Of a stretch of 64,000 bases of DNA, positions 28,663 to 38,112 are shown in pieces. Origin of the DNA: Buchnera aphidicola (Cinara cf. splendens/pseudotsugae 3390) (GTDB lineage Bacteria; Pseudomonadota; Gammaproteobacteria; Enterobacterales; Enterobacteriaceae); NCBI RefSeq assembly GCF_900698845.1, contig NZ_LR217692.1, forward strand, positions 62,001 through 126,000. Direction: 5' to 3'. The notes below the pieces were generated by a model, which was not told the DNA's origin, made no database searches, and was given only the letters and a program-made list of their open reading frames with translations. Every line of letters starts with the position of its first letter. The first letter of the stretch is position 1. The position numbers were made by a program, and so were the translations under genes.

Positions 28663-30597
28663 ATGCCGATTGTTATATCGTGCAACGGAGTTGATAGAAG
28701 TTATACTAAGACAGTTACTGTAAAAAAAATTTTGGAAGATTTTTATCCTATACATACATCAAATTTTGTAGCAGGTTTAGTAGATAACAAATTAGTTACT
28801 TTAAATACTATTATATCTAAAAATTCAACAATTGTTATGATTGATGACAGTAATCAAAAATTTCTGTCTCAAGTAAAAAGGTCTTGTATTCAGTTATTAA
28901 ACCGTGTATTAAAAGATATATGGTTGGATGTTAAAATAGCTAACTCATGTATAAATGAATATGGATTTCACTGTGACATTGATATGTCATATGTATTAAG
29001 AAAAAAGGATTTACATGAAATTTCTAAACAAATGTTAAAAAAAATTTCTACTGCTTATAAAATATTTGTTAAACGTATTGATATATCAGATTTTTTAGAT
29101 TTTTTACAAAAAAATAATGAAACTTATCAAATTGATATTATTCGTAAAAAATATAGTAGTAAAAATACTATTGATGTTTGTTATCATGAGGATTATTGTG
29201 AATTTTATGATCATGCTCAAGTTTCTAATATTAAGTTTTGTAAACATTTTCTTTTACAAGACGTTTCAGGAGCTTATTGGAATAATAACAAAAATAATAA
29301 AATGTTACAAAGAATTCATGTAGTAATTTGTACATCAAAATACCAGTTATTGAAATTTTTATCTATTTCAAAAGAAATAAAAAAAAGAGATCATCGTAAA
29401 ACTGCAAAATTATTAGATTTATATCATATTCAAAAAGAGTCACCGGGTATGATATTTTGGCATAAAAACGGATATGTTATTTTCAGACAACTAGAACAGT
29501 TTATTCGCGACTATTTATTTAGACATCATTATGAAGAAGTTAAAAGCCCTGTTATTATTGATAAATCTTTATGGGAAAAAAGCGGTCATTGGAAATATTA
29601 CAATACATCTATTTTTGTGACTAAATCTGAAAATAGAGAATATTGTATTAAGCCTATGAATTGTCCAGCTCATGTTCAAATTTTTCAAAGTAAATTGCAG
29701 TCTTATAAAGATTTACCGATACGTATCTCTGAATTCGGAAGTTGTCATAGACAGGAATCATCTGGTTCATTACATGGGTTAATGCGAGTACGTGGATTTA
29801 CTCAAGATGATGCTCATATTTTTTGTACTCAAGAACAAATAAAAAAAGAGTTAAATGATTGTATTCATTTATTACTTGATTTATATAATACTTTTGGTTT
29901 TAAAAAAATTTTTATTAATTTTTCTACTCGTCCTACAAAAAGGATTGGCAGTGAAAAAATGTGGAATCAAGCAGAAAAAGATTTAGAGTATGTGCTAAAA
30001 AAAAATAATTTATCATTTCAATATCAAAGTGGAGAAGGAGCTTTTTATGGTCCTAAAATTGAAATATCTTTAGAAGATAATTTGCAAAGAATATGGCAAT
30101 GTGGAACTATTCAATTAGATTTTTATTTAGCGCAACAGTTAAATGCTTATTATATTGACAAAAATAATGTAAAAAAAAATCCAATTATTATTCATAGGGC
30201 TTTATTAGGATCGATAGAAAGATTTATAGGTATTTTACTTGAAGAATTTAAGGGTAAATTACCGATATGGTTATGTCCTATTCAAGTGAATGTAATTAGT
30301 GTTTCTATATTACATTCTTCATATGTACAAAAAATAGTACAAAAATTATTATTACATGATATTCGGGTTATTTTTGATGTAACCAATACTAGTGTTGGAT
30401 TTAAAATTCGTTCTTCTATTGTACAAAATATACCATATACTTTAATATGTGGAGATAAAGAAATACAGAATAAGTATATTACAATAAGAAATAGATTTAG
30501 TAATAAACAATACAAATCTACAATTGATATTTTTATTAACAATATTATAAATAATATTAAAAATCGTAGTATTCAAGATTTTATAATGGAGGGTTAG
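28663..30597 (+). CDS. thrS: threonyl-tRNA synthetase with degenerate editing domain
   Basis: Class II synthetase. The ATG at 28663 follows TAAGGA by six bases and gives 644 residues (E. coli 642). The catalytic core is sound: zinc ligands in MNCPAHVQ (Cys), TQDDAHIF (His) and IIIHRALLGSIERF (His), and motif 2 EFGSCHRQESSGSLHG. The N2 editing domain keeps its length, but all four residues known to clear Ser-tRNA-Thr in E. coli are replaced at identical positions: His73 to Arg, His77 to Gln, Cys182 to Tyr, His186 to Gln. Editing is therefore probably lost (inference). infC begins 3 bases downstream, as in E. coli. Confidence 0.96.
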   Translation: MPIVISCNGVDRSYTKTVTVKKILEDFYPIHTSNFVAGLVDNKLVTLNTIISKNSTIVMIDDSNQKFLSQVKRSCIQLLNRVLKDIWLDVKIANSCINEYGFHCDIDMSYVLRKKDLHEISKQMLKKISTAYKIFVKRIDISDFLDFLQKNNETYQIDIIRKKYSSKNTIDVCYHEDYCEFYDHAQVSNIKFCKHFLLQDVSGAYWNNNKNNKMLQRIHVVICTSKYQLLKFLSISKEIKKRDHRKTAKLLDLYHIQKESPGMIFWHKNGYVIFRQLEQFIRDYLFRHHYEEVKSPVIIDKSLWEKSGHWKYYNTSIFVTKSENREYCIKPMNCPAHVQIFQSKLQSYKDLPIRISEFGSCHRQESSGSLHGLMRVRGFTQDDAHIFCTQEQIKKELNDCIHLLLDLYNTFGFKKIFINFSTRPTKRIGSEKMWNQAEKDLEYVLKKNNLSFQYQSGEGAFYGPKIEISLEDNLQRIWQCGTIQLDFYLAQQLNAYYIDKNNVKKNPIIIHRALLGSIERFIGILLEEFKGKLPIWLCPIQVNVISVSILHSSYVQKIVQKLLLHDIRVIFDVTNTSVGFKIRSSIVQNIPYTLICGDKEIQNKYITIRNRFSNKQYKSTIDIFINNIINNIKNRSIQDFIMEG

Positions 30598-30600
30598 GGT

Positions 30601-31137
30601 ATTAAAGTCGGAAAAAAAAATCAATTATCTCGTTCGTATCGCGTTAATTATGAAATTCGTTCTATTGAAGTGCGGTTAACGGGATTACAGGGCGAATCAT
30701 TAGGAATTGTTAGTGTTCATCAAGCTCTGGAAAAAGCTAAAATAGATGGTTTTGATTTAGTTGAGATCAGTCCAAATTCTAAGCCTCCAGTATGTCGTAT
30801 TATGAATTATGGTAAATTCTTGTACGAAAAAAACAAAGCTCTAAAAAAGCAAAAAAAAAAACAAAGGATTGTTCAAATTAAAGAAATAAAATTTCGTCCA
30901 AATACTGATGAAGGTGATTATCAAGTTAAATTAAGAAATTTGATACGATTTTTAAAGGATGGTAATAAAATAAAGATTACTTTGAGATTTAGAGGTAGAG
31001 AGATGACTCATAAAGATATTGGTATAAATATGTTAAATCGCTTAAAAAATGATTTGTCTACCTTGACTTATGTTGAGTCTTTTCCTACAAGAATTGAAGG
31101 TCGACAAATGATCATGATGTTATCTCCAAAAAGATAA
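30601..31137 (+). CDS. infC: translation initiation factor IF-3, AUU start
   Basis: IF-3 binds the 30S subunit, blocks 50S joining and checks the start codon. Homology to E. coli runs upstream of the GTG at 30670: the codons from ATT at 30601 give [28 protein letters not shown], matching the E. coli N-terminus, and GGAGGG precedes it. Length is then 178 (E. coli 180). E. coli infC also starts with AUU, the basis of its autoregulation, so the same control is likely. Conserved blocks: [43 protein letters not shown]. It sits 3 bases after thrS and 59 before rpmI. Confidence 0.95.
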   Translation: MKVGKKNQLSRSYRVNYEIRSIEVRLTGLQGESLGIVSVHQALEKAKIDGFDLVEISPNSKPPVCRIMNYGKFLYEKNKALKKQKKKQRIVQIKEIKFRPNTDEGDYQVKLRNLIRFLKDGNKIKITLRFRGREMTHKDIGINMLNRLKNDLSTLTYVESFPTRIEGRQMIMMLSPKR

Positions 31138-31196
31138 ATTATATTACTAATTAGTATACATTTTTATTAAAAATATATTTTTATTTTGGAATTTTT

Positions 31197-31394
31197 ATGC
31201 CTAAACTTAAAACATTACGTAGTGCCGCTAAAAGATTTAAAAAAACTGCTTCAGGTCAATTTAAACGTAAACAAGCAAATTTACGTCATATTTTAACTAA
31301 AAAAAGTACTAATAAAAAACGTGATCTTCGTAAAAAAATTATTCTTTCTTCATCGGATTATGCTAGGGTTAATAATTTTCTTCCTTATTTATGA
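31197..31394 (+). CDS. rpmI: 50S ribosomal protein L35
   Basis: Small basic protein of the large subunit; 65 residues as in E. coli. [20 protein letters not shown] and [17 protein letters not shown] are the family blocks. It lies between infC and rplT in the conserved IF3-L35-L20 cluster; GGAA precedes the ATG. Confidence 0.97.
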   Translation: MPKLKTLRSAAKRFKKTASGQFKRKQANLRHILTKKSTNKKRDLRKKIILSSSDYARVNNFLPYL

Positions 31395-31442
31395 TTCTAG
31401 AAGAATAATTTTGACAGATTATATGTATATAGGAGATTTTTG

Positions 31443-31802
31443 ATGGCACGTGTTAAAAGAGGTGTTACTGCACACGCTCGTCATAAAAAAATAATTAATT
31501 TAGCAAAAGGATATTATGGAGCGCGTTCCCGAGTATATCGTGTTGCAAAACAAGCAGTTATTAAAGCTGGACAATATGCTTATAGGGATAGGCGTAATAA
31601 AAAAAGAAATTTTCGTAAATTATGGATTATTAGAATTAATGCAGCTGCACAAAATTATAATTTATCATACAGTAGATTTATTCACGGATTAAAAATATCT
31701 TCCGTGAATATTAATCGAAAAATGTTAGCAGAAACAGCAATATATGATAAAGTTGCATTTGAAGCATTGATAAGATGTTCAAAAAATTCTATACATTTGT
31801 AA
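31443..31802 (+). CDS. rplT: 50S ribosomal protein L20
   Basis: Assembly protein of the large subunit; 119 residues. [45 protein letters not shown] and the C-terminal VAFEALIRC are typical. The ATG at 31443 follows AGGAG by seven bases; a TTG just upstream is ignored. In E. coli L20 represses rpmI-rplT; conservation of that RNA structure here was not tested. Confidence 0.97.
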   Translation: MARVKRGVTAHARHKKIINLAKGYYGARSRVYRVAKQAVIKAGQYAYRDRRNKKRNFRKLWIIRINAAAQNYNLSYSRFIHGLKISSVNINRKMLAETAIYDKVAFEALIRCSKNSIHL

Positions 31803-31834
31803 TAAATTAATAAAAAATTTTATAAATTTATCAG

Positions 31835-31856
31835 AGGGAGAATCATTAATCTCCCT
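31835..31856 (+). terminator. stem-loop between rplT and pheS
   Basis: AGGGAGA (31835-31841) pairs with TCTCCCT (31850-31856) around an eight-base loop. It is one of the few GC-containing stems in the window, 33 bases after rplT. In E. coli pheST is controlled by an attenuator in this interval; the T-run here is not immediate and no Phe-rich leader peptide is seen, so a partial terminator is the safer reading. Confidence 0.5.
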
Positions 31857-31918
31857 GTGTACATTAAAAATTTTTATTTTTTGTATGTATTTTATACAAT
31901 AAATATATTGGTATACAC

Positions 31919-32938
31919 GTGAAACTACAACAAGAAATATATAAATCAATACAAAAAATCTTATATCATGCTATGTATGAAATAAAAAAAATAGATGATA
32001 TTACGTCACTTAACAATTTTAAATCGAAATATTTAGGAAAAAACAGTGTTTTATGTTTTTATTTTTCTAAATTAATTACTCTGGAAATTTCAGAACGTAT
32101 ACAGTGTAGTGTTTTTTTAAATAGTTGTAAAAAAAAAATTCAAGATAAGATTAATTATAAAAAAAAGAAGTTACAAGATAATCAATTAAATCAACAAAAA
32201 AATAAACATTTTTTGGATTGTACCTTACCGGGTAGAAAAATTGAAAAAGGTAATTTACATCCTCTTACTGTTATCATTAATGAGATCAAAAAATTTTTTA
32301 ATTATTTAGGCTTTAAAACATTTTACGGTCCAGAAATAGAGAGTACATATTATAATTTCGATGCTTTAAATATACCAAACGATCATCCAACTAAAAGTAT
32401 GAATGATACTTTTTGGTTTGATATAAATCATGTATTACGAACACAAACATCTAGTGTACAAATTAGAATTTTAGAGAAATATTCTGTTCCTATACGTGCA
32501 ATTGTTCCTGGAAAAGTATATCGTCGTGATTATGATCACACACATACACCTATGTTTCATCAAGTTGAAGGCTTAATTGTGGATACTTCAATTTCTTTTT
32601 CACACTTAAAATGGATTTTAGAGAATTTTATTGTTAAAATTTTAAATAAAAATGTAAAAGTACGTTTTCGTAGTTCATATTTTCCTTTTACTTGTCCTTC
32701 AGCTGAAATGGATATTCAAGATAAACACGGAAAATGGTTAGAAATATTAGGATGCGGTATGGTTCATCCAAATGTTTTAAAATACTGTAATATTGATAGT
32801 AATACGTATTTAGCTTGTGCTTTTGGCATTGGTGTAGAAAGAATAGCTATGTTAAAATATGCAGTTTCTGATATTCGTTATTTTTTTGAAAATGATATAC
32901 GATTTTTAAAACAATTTTATAATAGTGAGAAATATTAA
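31919..32938 (+). CDS. pheS: phenylalanyl-tRNA synthetase alpha chain
   Basis: Catalytic subunit of the alpha2-beta2 class II enzyme. The 339 residues (E. coli 327) show the N-terminal coiled-coil, then SLPGR-type LPGRKIEKGNLHP, GPEIESTYYNFDALN, motif 2 GKVYRRDYDHTHTPMFHQVEG, and motif 3 ACAFGIGVERIAML. It begins with GTG at 31919 and ends in TAATG, sharing one base with pheT. Confidence 0.96.
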   Translation: MKLQQEIYKSIQKILYHAMYEIKKIDDITSLNNFKSKYLGKNSVLCFYFSKLITLEISERIQCSVFLNSCKKKIQDKINYKKKKLQDNQLNQQKNKHFLDCTLPGRKIEKGNLHPLTVIINEIKKFFNYLGFKTFYGPEIESTYYNFDALNIPNDHPTKSMNDTFWFDINHVLRTQTSSVQIRILEKYSVPIRAIVPGKVYRRDYDHTHTPMFHQVEGLIVDTSISFSHLKWILENFIVKILNKNVKVRFRSSYFPFTCPSAEMDIQDKHGKWLEILGCGMVHPNVLKYCNIDSNTYLACAFGIGVERIAMLKYAVSDIRYFFENDIRFLKQFYNSEKY

Positions 32939-35331
32939 TGAAGTTTGGAGAAGAATGGTTATATAATTGGGTTGATCCGTCTATTTCAAGTACACAGATA
33001 TGTGAACAATTAACAAATTTTGGTTGTGAAGCGGAATGTATTCCTAATAAACAGATTTATGTAAAAAACACAATTATTGGTCAAGTTATTTGCAAACAAT
33101 TGTGTTCTACTAATAAAAAATTAATAAGATATACAGTACGTGTATATTATGATACAAAAATTTATGTTTTGTTCAAAGATAAAAAATATCTAGTAGTAGG
33201 AACTAAAATATCAATTATTTTACCTAATTTGAATTCAAAAAAAAATACATCTTCTGTATTATCAAATGTTAAAAAAAATAGATTAAATGGTACTTTTGGT
33301 TCATATCATTTATTAGGAATAGAACAGAATAATCACGATATTGTTATTTTTACACATAACGCTTTAATTGGATTAAATTATAATCACTATATACATATAA
33401 ATAAATATATAATAAAATTTTTTATTCCATTTAATAGAGTAGATTTACGTTCTATTTGGGGTTTGTCGCGTGAAATAGCTTTGTTAAATAATTTGCCTAT
33501 ACCTAAATTGAAATATCAAGATGTATTATTACGTTCTCATGCTTGTAATAATAGTATAGATATTACTATTAAGCATGATTATATACAATATATTTTTTGT
33601 GAAATACATTCTGTGCAGTTTTGGTCTATTTTACCAATTTACATTCAAGAAAGATTAAGACATGCAAGTATGCTTACAGATAATATAATTATAAACATTA
33701 TTAATTATATCTTTATTGAAACTGGTCATTGGTTTCATATATTTGATTTAGACAAATTAAACAATAAATTAAATATATATAGTTTAGAAAAAAAAGAATT
33801 TGTTCGTAATATTCATAATCAAAAAATTTATTTACAAAAAGGTACTATTGTTTTATCAGATTCTAAAAATATTTTATCTTTTGAAGATATGGAATATTCT
33901 GGATGTTGTAGAGTTAGTCGTCATACAAAAAATTTATTTCTAGGATCTATATGTTTTGATCCTATGTTTATACAACAACGATGTTTATTAGCACCTTCGA
34001 TTGACAGACAACTAGAATACTCTAAATATAATATATATCCTTCTTTACAAAAAAACATTTTTCAATATGCACAGAAATTGATAACAAGTATATGCGGAGC
34101 AAAATCTTCTGCTTTTAAAGAGTATCATATGAAGAATTGTATTAGTGAGTCCCCTGTATTGTTATTAAAACTTGAAAAGTTAAATAAAATTACTGGAATT
34201 TCTTTTTTTAAAGAAGATATATTATCTATTTTAAAGATTTGTCGTTTTTCTTTTTATGAAGATAAAAATATTTTTTATGTTATACCGCCTTTTTGGCGTA
34301 CCGACATTAGAATTGTTGAAGATGTAGTGAGTGAAATTATTCGAGTTTATGGTTATAAAAAAATTGTATCAACACCACCTACAGAATATATGAATATTAT
34401 GTCGAATAAGAATAAAAATATATCACTATCACGAATTAAATTATTTCTGATAGATCGTGGATATTTTGAAATTATTTCATATAGTTTTATAAATTCTATG
34501 ACACATAAATATTTCCTGTCAGATGACAATATTATAAAAATATGTAATCCTATTTCTAATGATATGTCAGAAATGAGATCATCAATATGGATTAATTTAT
34601 TGAATTGTATTGCTTACAATCAAAAACGTCAACAAGAATCTATTCGTATTTTTGAAACTGGATTATGTTTTTTTTCGAATAAAAACAATTGTGCTTCTAT
34701 AATTCAAAAAGAATATTTATCTGGTGCAATGAGTGGTTTTTTTAGTCGTCGTGAATGGTACTTAAAAAATAGAAAAGTTGATTTCTATGATTTGAAGGGT
34801 GATATTGAATCTATTTTAAATATTTGCGGTAAATTAAATCATGTAGAATTTATTTCAGAAAAATATATTGGATTATGCCCTAAACAAAGTGCAGGAATTT
34901 ATTTATCTGGCCAATTGATTGGTAGAATTGGTGTATTAGATGTTTCTCTTCATCGAATTTTTGATTTAAAAGATTCAGTTGTTTTATTTGAAATTATGTG
35001 GGAAAAAATTAATAGTTCTTCGATTATTAAGAAAAAATCTGTATCTTTATTACCAAATAGTAAAAGAGATATTTCTATATTAGTGTCTGATACTATTTTA
35101 GCTAAAGATATTTTAAATGTATGTCATGATAGTATTAGTATCCATACTTCAGATATATATATATATGACATATATACTGGACCAAATATTCCTTTTAAAA
35201 AAAAGAGTGTTTCTATTTGTTTTATTTTTCAAAGTACTGATATCATGTTACATGAATCAAAAATTAGTTCTAATATTTTAAAGTGTATAAAGGAATTAAA
35301 AAATAAATTAGGAGCAGTTTTAAGAGATTAA
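32938..35331 (+). CDS. pheT: phenylalanyl-tRNA synthetase beta chain with degenerate editing site
   Basis: Large subunit, 797 residues (E. coli 795). All domains are present: N-terminal B1, the OB-fold tRNA-binding segment (~40-150), B3/B4 editing (~200-400), the catalytic-like core and the C-terminal ferredoxin-like anticodon domain ending LGAVLRD. The B3/B4 pocket is eroded. By alignment E. coli Gly318, Glu334, Thr354 and Ala356 are Tyr320, Gly336, Asp356 and Gln358 here, and the GGxxGG loop (E. coli 314-319) is EDMEYS; His265 remains. Hydrolysis of Tyr-tRNA-Phe is probably lost (inference). ihfA, the next gene in E. coli, is missing. Confidence 0.95.
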   Translation: MKFGEEWLYNWVDPSISSTQICEQLTNFGCEAECIPNKQIYVKNTIIGQVICKQLCSTNKKLIRYTVRVYYDTKIYVLFKDKKYLVVGTKISIILPNLNSKKNTSSVLSNVKKNRLNGTFGSYHLLGIEQNNHDIVIFTHNALIGLNYNHYIHINKYIIKFFIPFNRVDLRSIWGLSREIALLNNLPIPKLKYQDVLLRSHACNNSIDITIKHDYIQYIFCEIHSVQFWSILPIYIQERLRHASMLTDNIIINIINYIFIETGHWFHIFDLDKLNNKLNIYSLEKKEFVRNIHNQKIYLQKGTIVLSDSKNILSFEDMEYSGCCRVSRHTKNLFLGSICFDPMFIQQRCLLAPSIDRQLEYSKYNIYPSLQKNIFQYAQKLITSICGAKSSAFKEYHMKNCISESPVLLLKLEKLNKITGISFFKEDILSILKICRFSFYEDKNIFYVIPPFWRTDIRIVEDVVSEIIRVYGYKKIVSTPPTEYMNIMSNKNKNISLSRIKLFLIDRGYFEIISYSFINSMTHKYFLSDDNIIKICNPISNDMSEMRSSIWINLLNCIAYNQKRQQESIRIFETGLCFFSNKNNCASIIQKEYLSGAMSGFFSRREWYLKNRKVDFYDLKGDIESILNICGKLNHVEFISEKYIGLCPKQSAGIYLSGQLIGRIGVLDVSLHRIFDLKDSVVLFEIMWEKINSSSIIKKKSVSLLPNSKRDISILVSDTILAKDILNVCHDSISIHTSDIYIYDIYTGPNIPFKKKSVSICFIFQSTDIMLHESKISSNILKCIKELKNKLGAVLRD

Positions 35332-36027
35332 ATTAATATCGTTATAACTAAGATATAAATTTTAGGTTATTTATTTAAGAATAATTAAGTATATAAATAC
35401 AAGAAATATGATAGAAATTTTTGTATAAAGATAAGTGAATATTTAAAAAAGGAAATAAAAATGGTTTAATTTTATAAATTTCATTTAAAAATAAAACATA
35501 ATAATTGAAATGAACTTCAAAAAAAATAATAAAAAATTTTATTTTTAATAAAATAATAGTTTTTAAGTCTTTTTTAGAATTCTAATATGGTAGAAAATTT
35601 TCATAATGTATTGTTTATTAATATATTTAAATATTTTATATGTTCTAAATGTGATGTTTTTTATTAAAAATTTGTATAAAAATAAAATGTTTGTTTGATT
35701 TTTTTAGATTTTTATTTAATTTTTAAGTATTATTTTTAAAAAAATAGATATTGATATAAATAATTTTAGATTTTTTTTTTAGCAAGAAATTTTCTTACAT
35801 AGTAAATATATAAGTTCATATTTTTTTATGTAATGAATATTAGTATTTTTCATCTATTAGTACGCTACTGGATAGCGTGCATAATTTTTATTATAATATT
35901 ATACTTAAATTATACACGTAATCTCAGAATTTTTTATAATTTTATTATATATTAAAATTTAATATATAAATTTTTTGTATGTATATAAAATATCTTGTAG
36001 TCATTTTATGCATATAGGATTGTTTTT
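35332..36027. other. 696-base gene-free region where ihfA is expected
   Basis: Convergent interval between pheT and glyS. The integration host factor gene ihfA normally follows pheT; here frames are full of stops and I could not align any remnant with confidence. The interval contains one clear hairpin at 35860-35880 and otherwise only A/T-rich low-complexity DNA. Confidence 0.5.
35860..35880. terminator. GC-containing stem-loop between pheT and glyS
   Basis: GTACGCTA (35860-35867) pairs with TAGCGTGC (35873-35880), seven Watson-Crick pairs and one T-G, around a five-base loop. T-rich sequence follows on the plus strand. It lies 150 bases beyond the glyS stop and 530 beyond pheT, so it may end either or both transcripts. 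Confidence 0.5.
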
Positions 36028-38109
36028 TTATAAATTAGAAAAATTAGTAATATATAAAAATATTTCTTGTATCTTCTGTAGTATAAAAATACGATGTGAA
36101 CGTATTTCTATATTTAAATCATATACAAAGGATTTTTGAAAAAATATTTCTATAGGTTCACATAATTTTTTAATACATTTTAACAAATATAAATAATTTA
36201 TATTTTTATTTTTATCTAGTATTGTTCTTATGTATTGAATATGCTTAATTAATTTGTTCTCATGTGTTAAGAAATTTTTAGTGCAATTTAAGTAATGTGA
36301 ATTTAGTTTTATAAGTTTTATTTTTTTTGGAATTTTGGAAACAATATTGTTGATTCTTTTATAAGTATTAAGAATTTTTTTAAAGTCATATTTTTTTTTG
36401 AAATCGGTAAGCGCGTTGATTCGTGAATTAATATCATAAAGATTAGATAATTGTAATGATAAAACCGATAAAATTGTTTTTTTTTTATGTTTTTTTGTAT
36501 ATAACGATATGTATTTAGAATATATAAAATTTAAAATTGATTTTTTTATTATTTTTGTATTTTGTATATGAGGATATAAATTAATAGATTTGGCAATTAT
36601 TTTTAAAAGATTAATATTTATTTTTTTTTCAATTATAATTCGAATAATTCCTACAGCTGCTCTACGTAAAGCAAATGGATCTTTTTTGTTGGTAGGTTTT
36701 TTTCCTATACTGAAAATTCCGATAATAGTATCTATTTTATCCGCAATACTTAATACACAAGATATTTTTTGAGTTGGTATATTAGATTGTGAAAAATTTG
36801 GTAAGTAATGCTCTTTAATAGCAAGTGCGACTTTTTTATTTTCTTGGTTATATAACGCATAATACATACCAATAGTTCCTTGAAGAGCAGAAAATTCTGT
36901 TACGATATTAGTAGTTAGATCGCATTTGGATAAAATGGCAGCTTTTTGTGTTAATAAAATGTTAGTTTTAATTTTATGAGCAATATATTGACTTAATTTA
37001 CTTATCCTTAAAGTTTTTTCATACAGTGACCCTAATTTTTTATGAAAAGATATGTTTTTTAATAATGTTAATCTTTTTGCAAATATTATTTTTTGATCTG
37101 TATTGATAAAAAAATTTACGTTACTTAATTTTGAATGCAATATTTGCTCATTTTCTTGAATTATTTTTTTATAGTTTAAAGTATCAACGTTGCTAATAAA
37201 AATAAAATTATTTGTTATAATATTCGTTATTTTGTCATATAAAGGAAAATATTTTTGGCTATTTTCCATAGTATACGCTAATACTTCTTCAGGTATTTTT
37301 AAGTATTTTTTTTTAAATGTAGCTAAATGTGCTACTGGCCATTCTACTGAAGCTGTAATTTCTTCTAGTAATTTTTCATTTATATTTACTGATTTTTTAG
37401 CTTTTTTAGATAAATATTGTATTTGACTAAATATTTTTTTTTTTCTTTCTTCGTGATCAATTAGAATATATTTTTTTTTAAATAATTCAGTTGTATATTG
37501 ATTTGCATGAGTAAAAATTATTTTTTTAGGCATCATTAAAAAATGTCCATAAGAAATATTTTTATAAGTAATACCAGGCATATTTAATGAAATATTTTTA
37601 TCATCTAACAATATCATAATATTACGTATTGGACGAGAGAATCGTATAGAAGTAGTATTCCATATCATAGATTTTTTTAAAGGTATTTTTTTTATTGCAT
37701 GAGAAATAATGTGTATTAAAGTTTTTTTCAATGAAACTATTTTCTTTAAACTAGCATATGCAATATGTTTAGTGTTTTTAATGCATTGAGTTTCAATCTG
37801 TTGTGCAGGTATATTATATTTTTTTGACCATAGTGTTGCTGAAGGAGTAATTTTTTTATTGGAATTAAATGATTCTTGAGCAGAAGGACTTATTTTTTTT
37901 ATATGTATATATTTATTGGAACATGATAAAAAAAAAATTTTTACAGCTATTTTTTTAGAAGTATAGTATAAAAATATAGATTCGTATTTAATGTTATTTT
38001 TATGAAGTTTTTTCTGTATAGTTACATAAAAAAATTGGGCTATAGTAGTTAGCTCTTTGCTAGGTAAATCTTCTGTTTGTATTTCTATTAATAATGTTTT
38101 TTTTTTCAT
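36028..38109 (-). CDS. glyS: glycyl-tRNA synthetase beta chain
   Basis: tRNA-binding subunit of the bacterial alpha2-beta2 glycyl-tRNA synthetase. The 693 residues (E. coli 689) start KKTLLIEIQTEDLPSKEL and show SIRFSRPIRNIM, EVLAYTMENSQKYFPLYD, the LSKCDLTTNIVTEFSALQG block and IADKIDTIIGIFSIGKKPTNKKDPFALRRAAVGIIRII. The C-terminal anticodon-binding part is lysine-rich and diverged. It starts 3 bases after glyQ. Confidence 0.96.
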   Translation of the reverse strand: MKKKTLLIEIQTEDLPSKELTTIAQFFYVTIQKKLHKNNIKYESIFLYYTSKKIAVKIFFLSCSNKYIHIKKISPSAQESFNSNKKITPSATLWSKKYNIPAQQIETQCIKNTKHIAYASLKKIVSLKKTLIHIISHAIKKIPLKKSMIWNTTSIRFSRPIRNIMILLDDKNISLNMPGITYKNISYGHFLMMPKKIIFTHANQYTTELFKKKYILIDHEERKKKIFSQIQYLSKKAKKSVNINEKLLEEITASVEWPVAHLATFKKKYLKIPEEVLAYTMENSQKYFPLYDKITNIITNNFIFISNVDTLNYKKIIQENEQILHSKLSNVNFFINTDQKIIFAKRLTLLKNISFHKKLGSLYEKTLRISKLSQYIAHKIKTNILLTQKAAILSKCDLTTNIVTEFSALQGTIGMYYALYNQENKKVALAIKEHYLPNFSQSNIPTQKISCVLSIADKIDTIIGIFSIGKKPTNKKDPFALRRAAVGIIRIIIEKKININLLKIIAKSINLYPHIQNTKIIKKSILNFIYSKYISLYTKKHKKKTILSVLSLQLSNLYDINSRINALTDFKKKYDFKKILNTYKRINNIVSKIPKKIKLIKLNSHYLNCTKNFLTHENKLIKHIQYIRTILDKNKNINYLYLLKCIKKLCEPIEIFFQKSFVYDLNIEIRSHRIFILQKIQEIFLYITNFSNL

Positions 38110-38112
38110 TTT

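Noticed and set aside
35350-35460. Possible ihfA remnant after pheT
   Set aside because: Scattered residues can be lined up with the IhfA arm region only with stops and gaps; chance similarity in AT-rich DNA is as likely.
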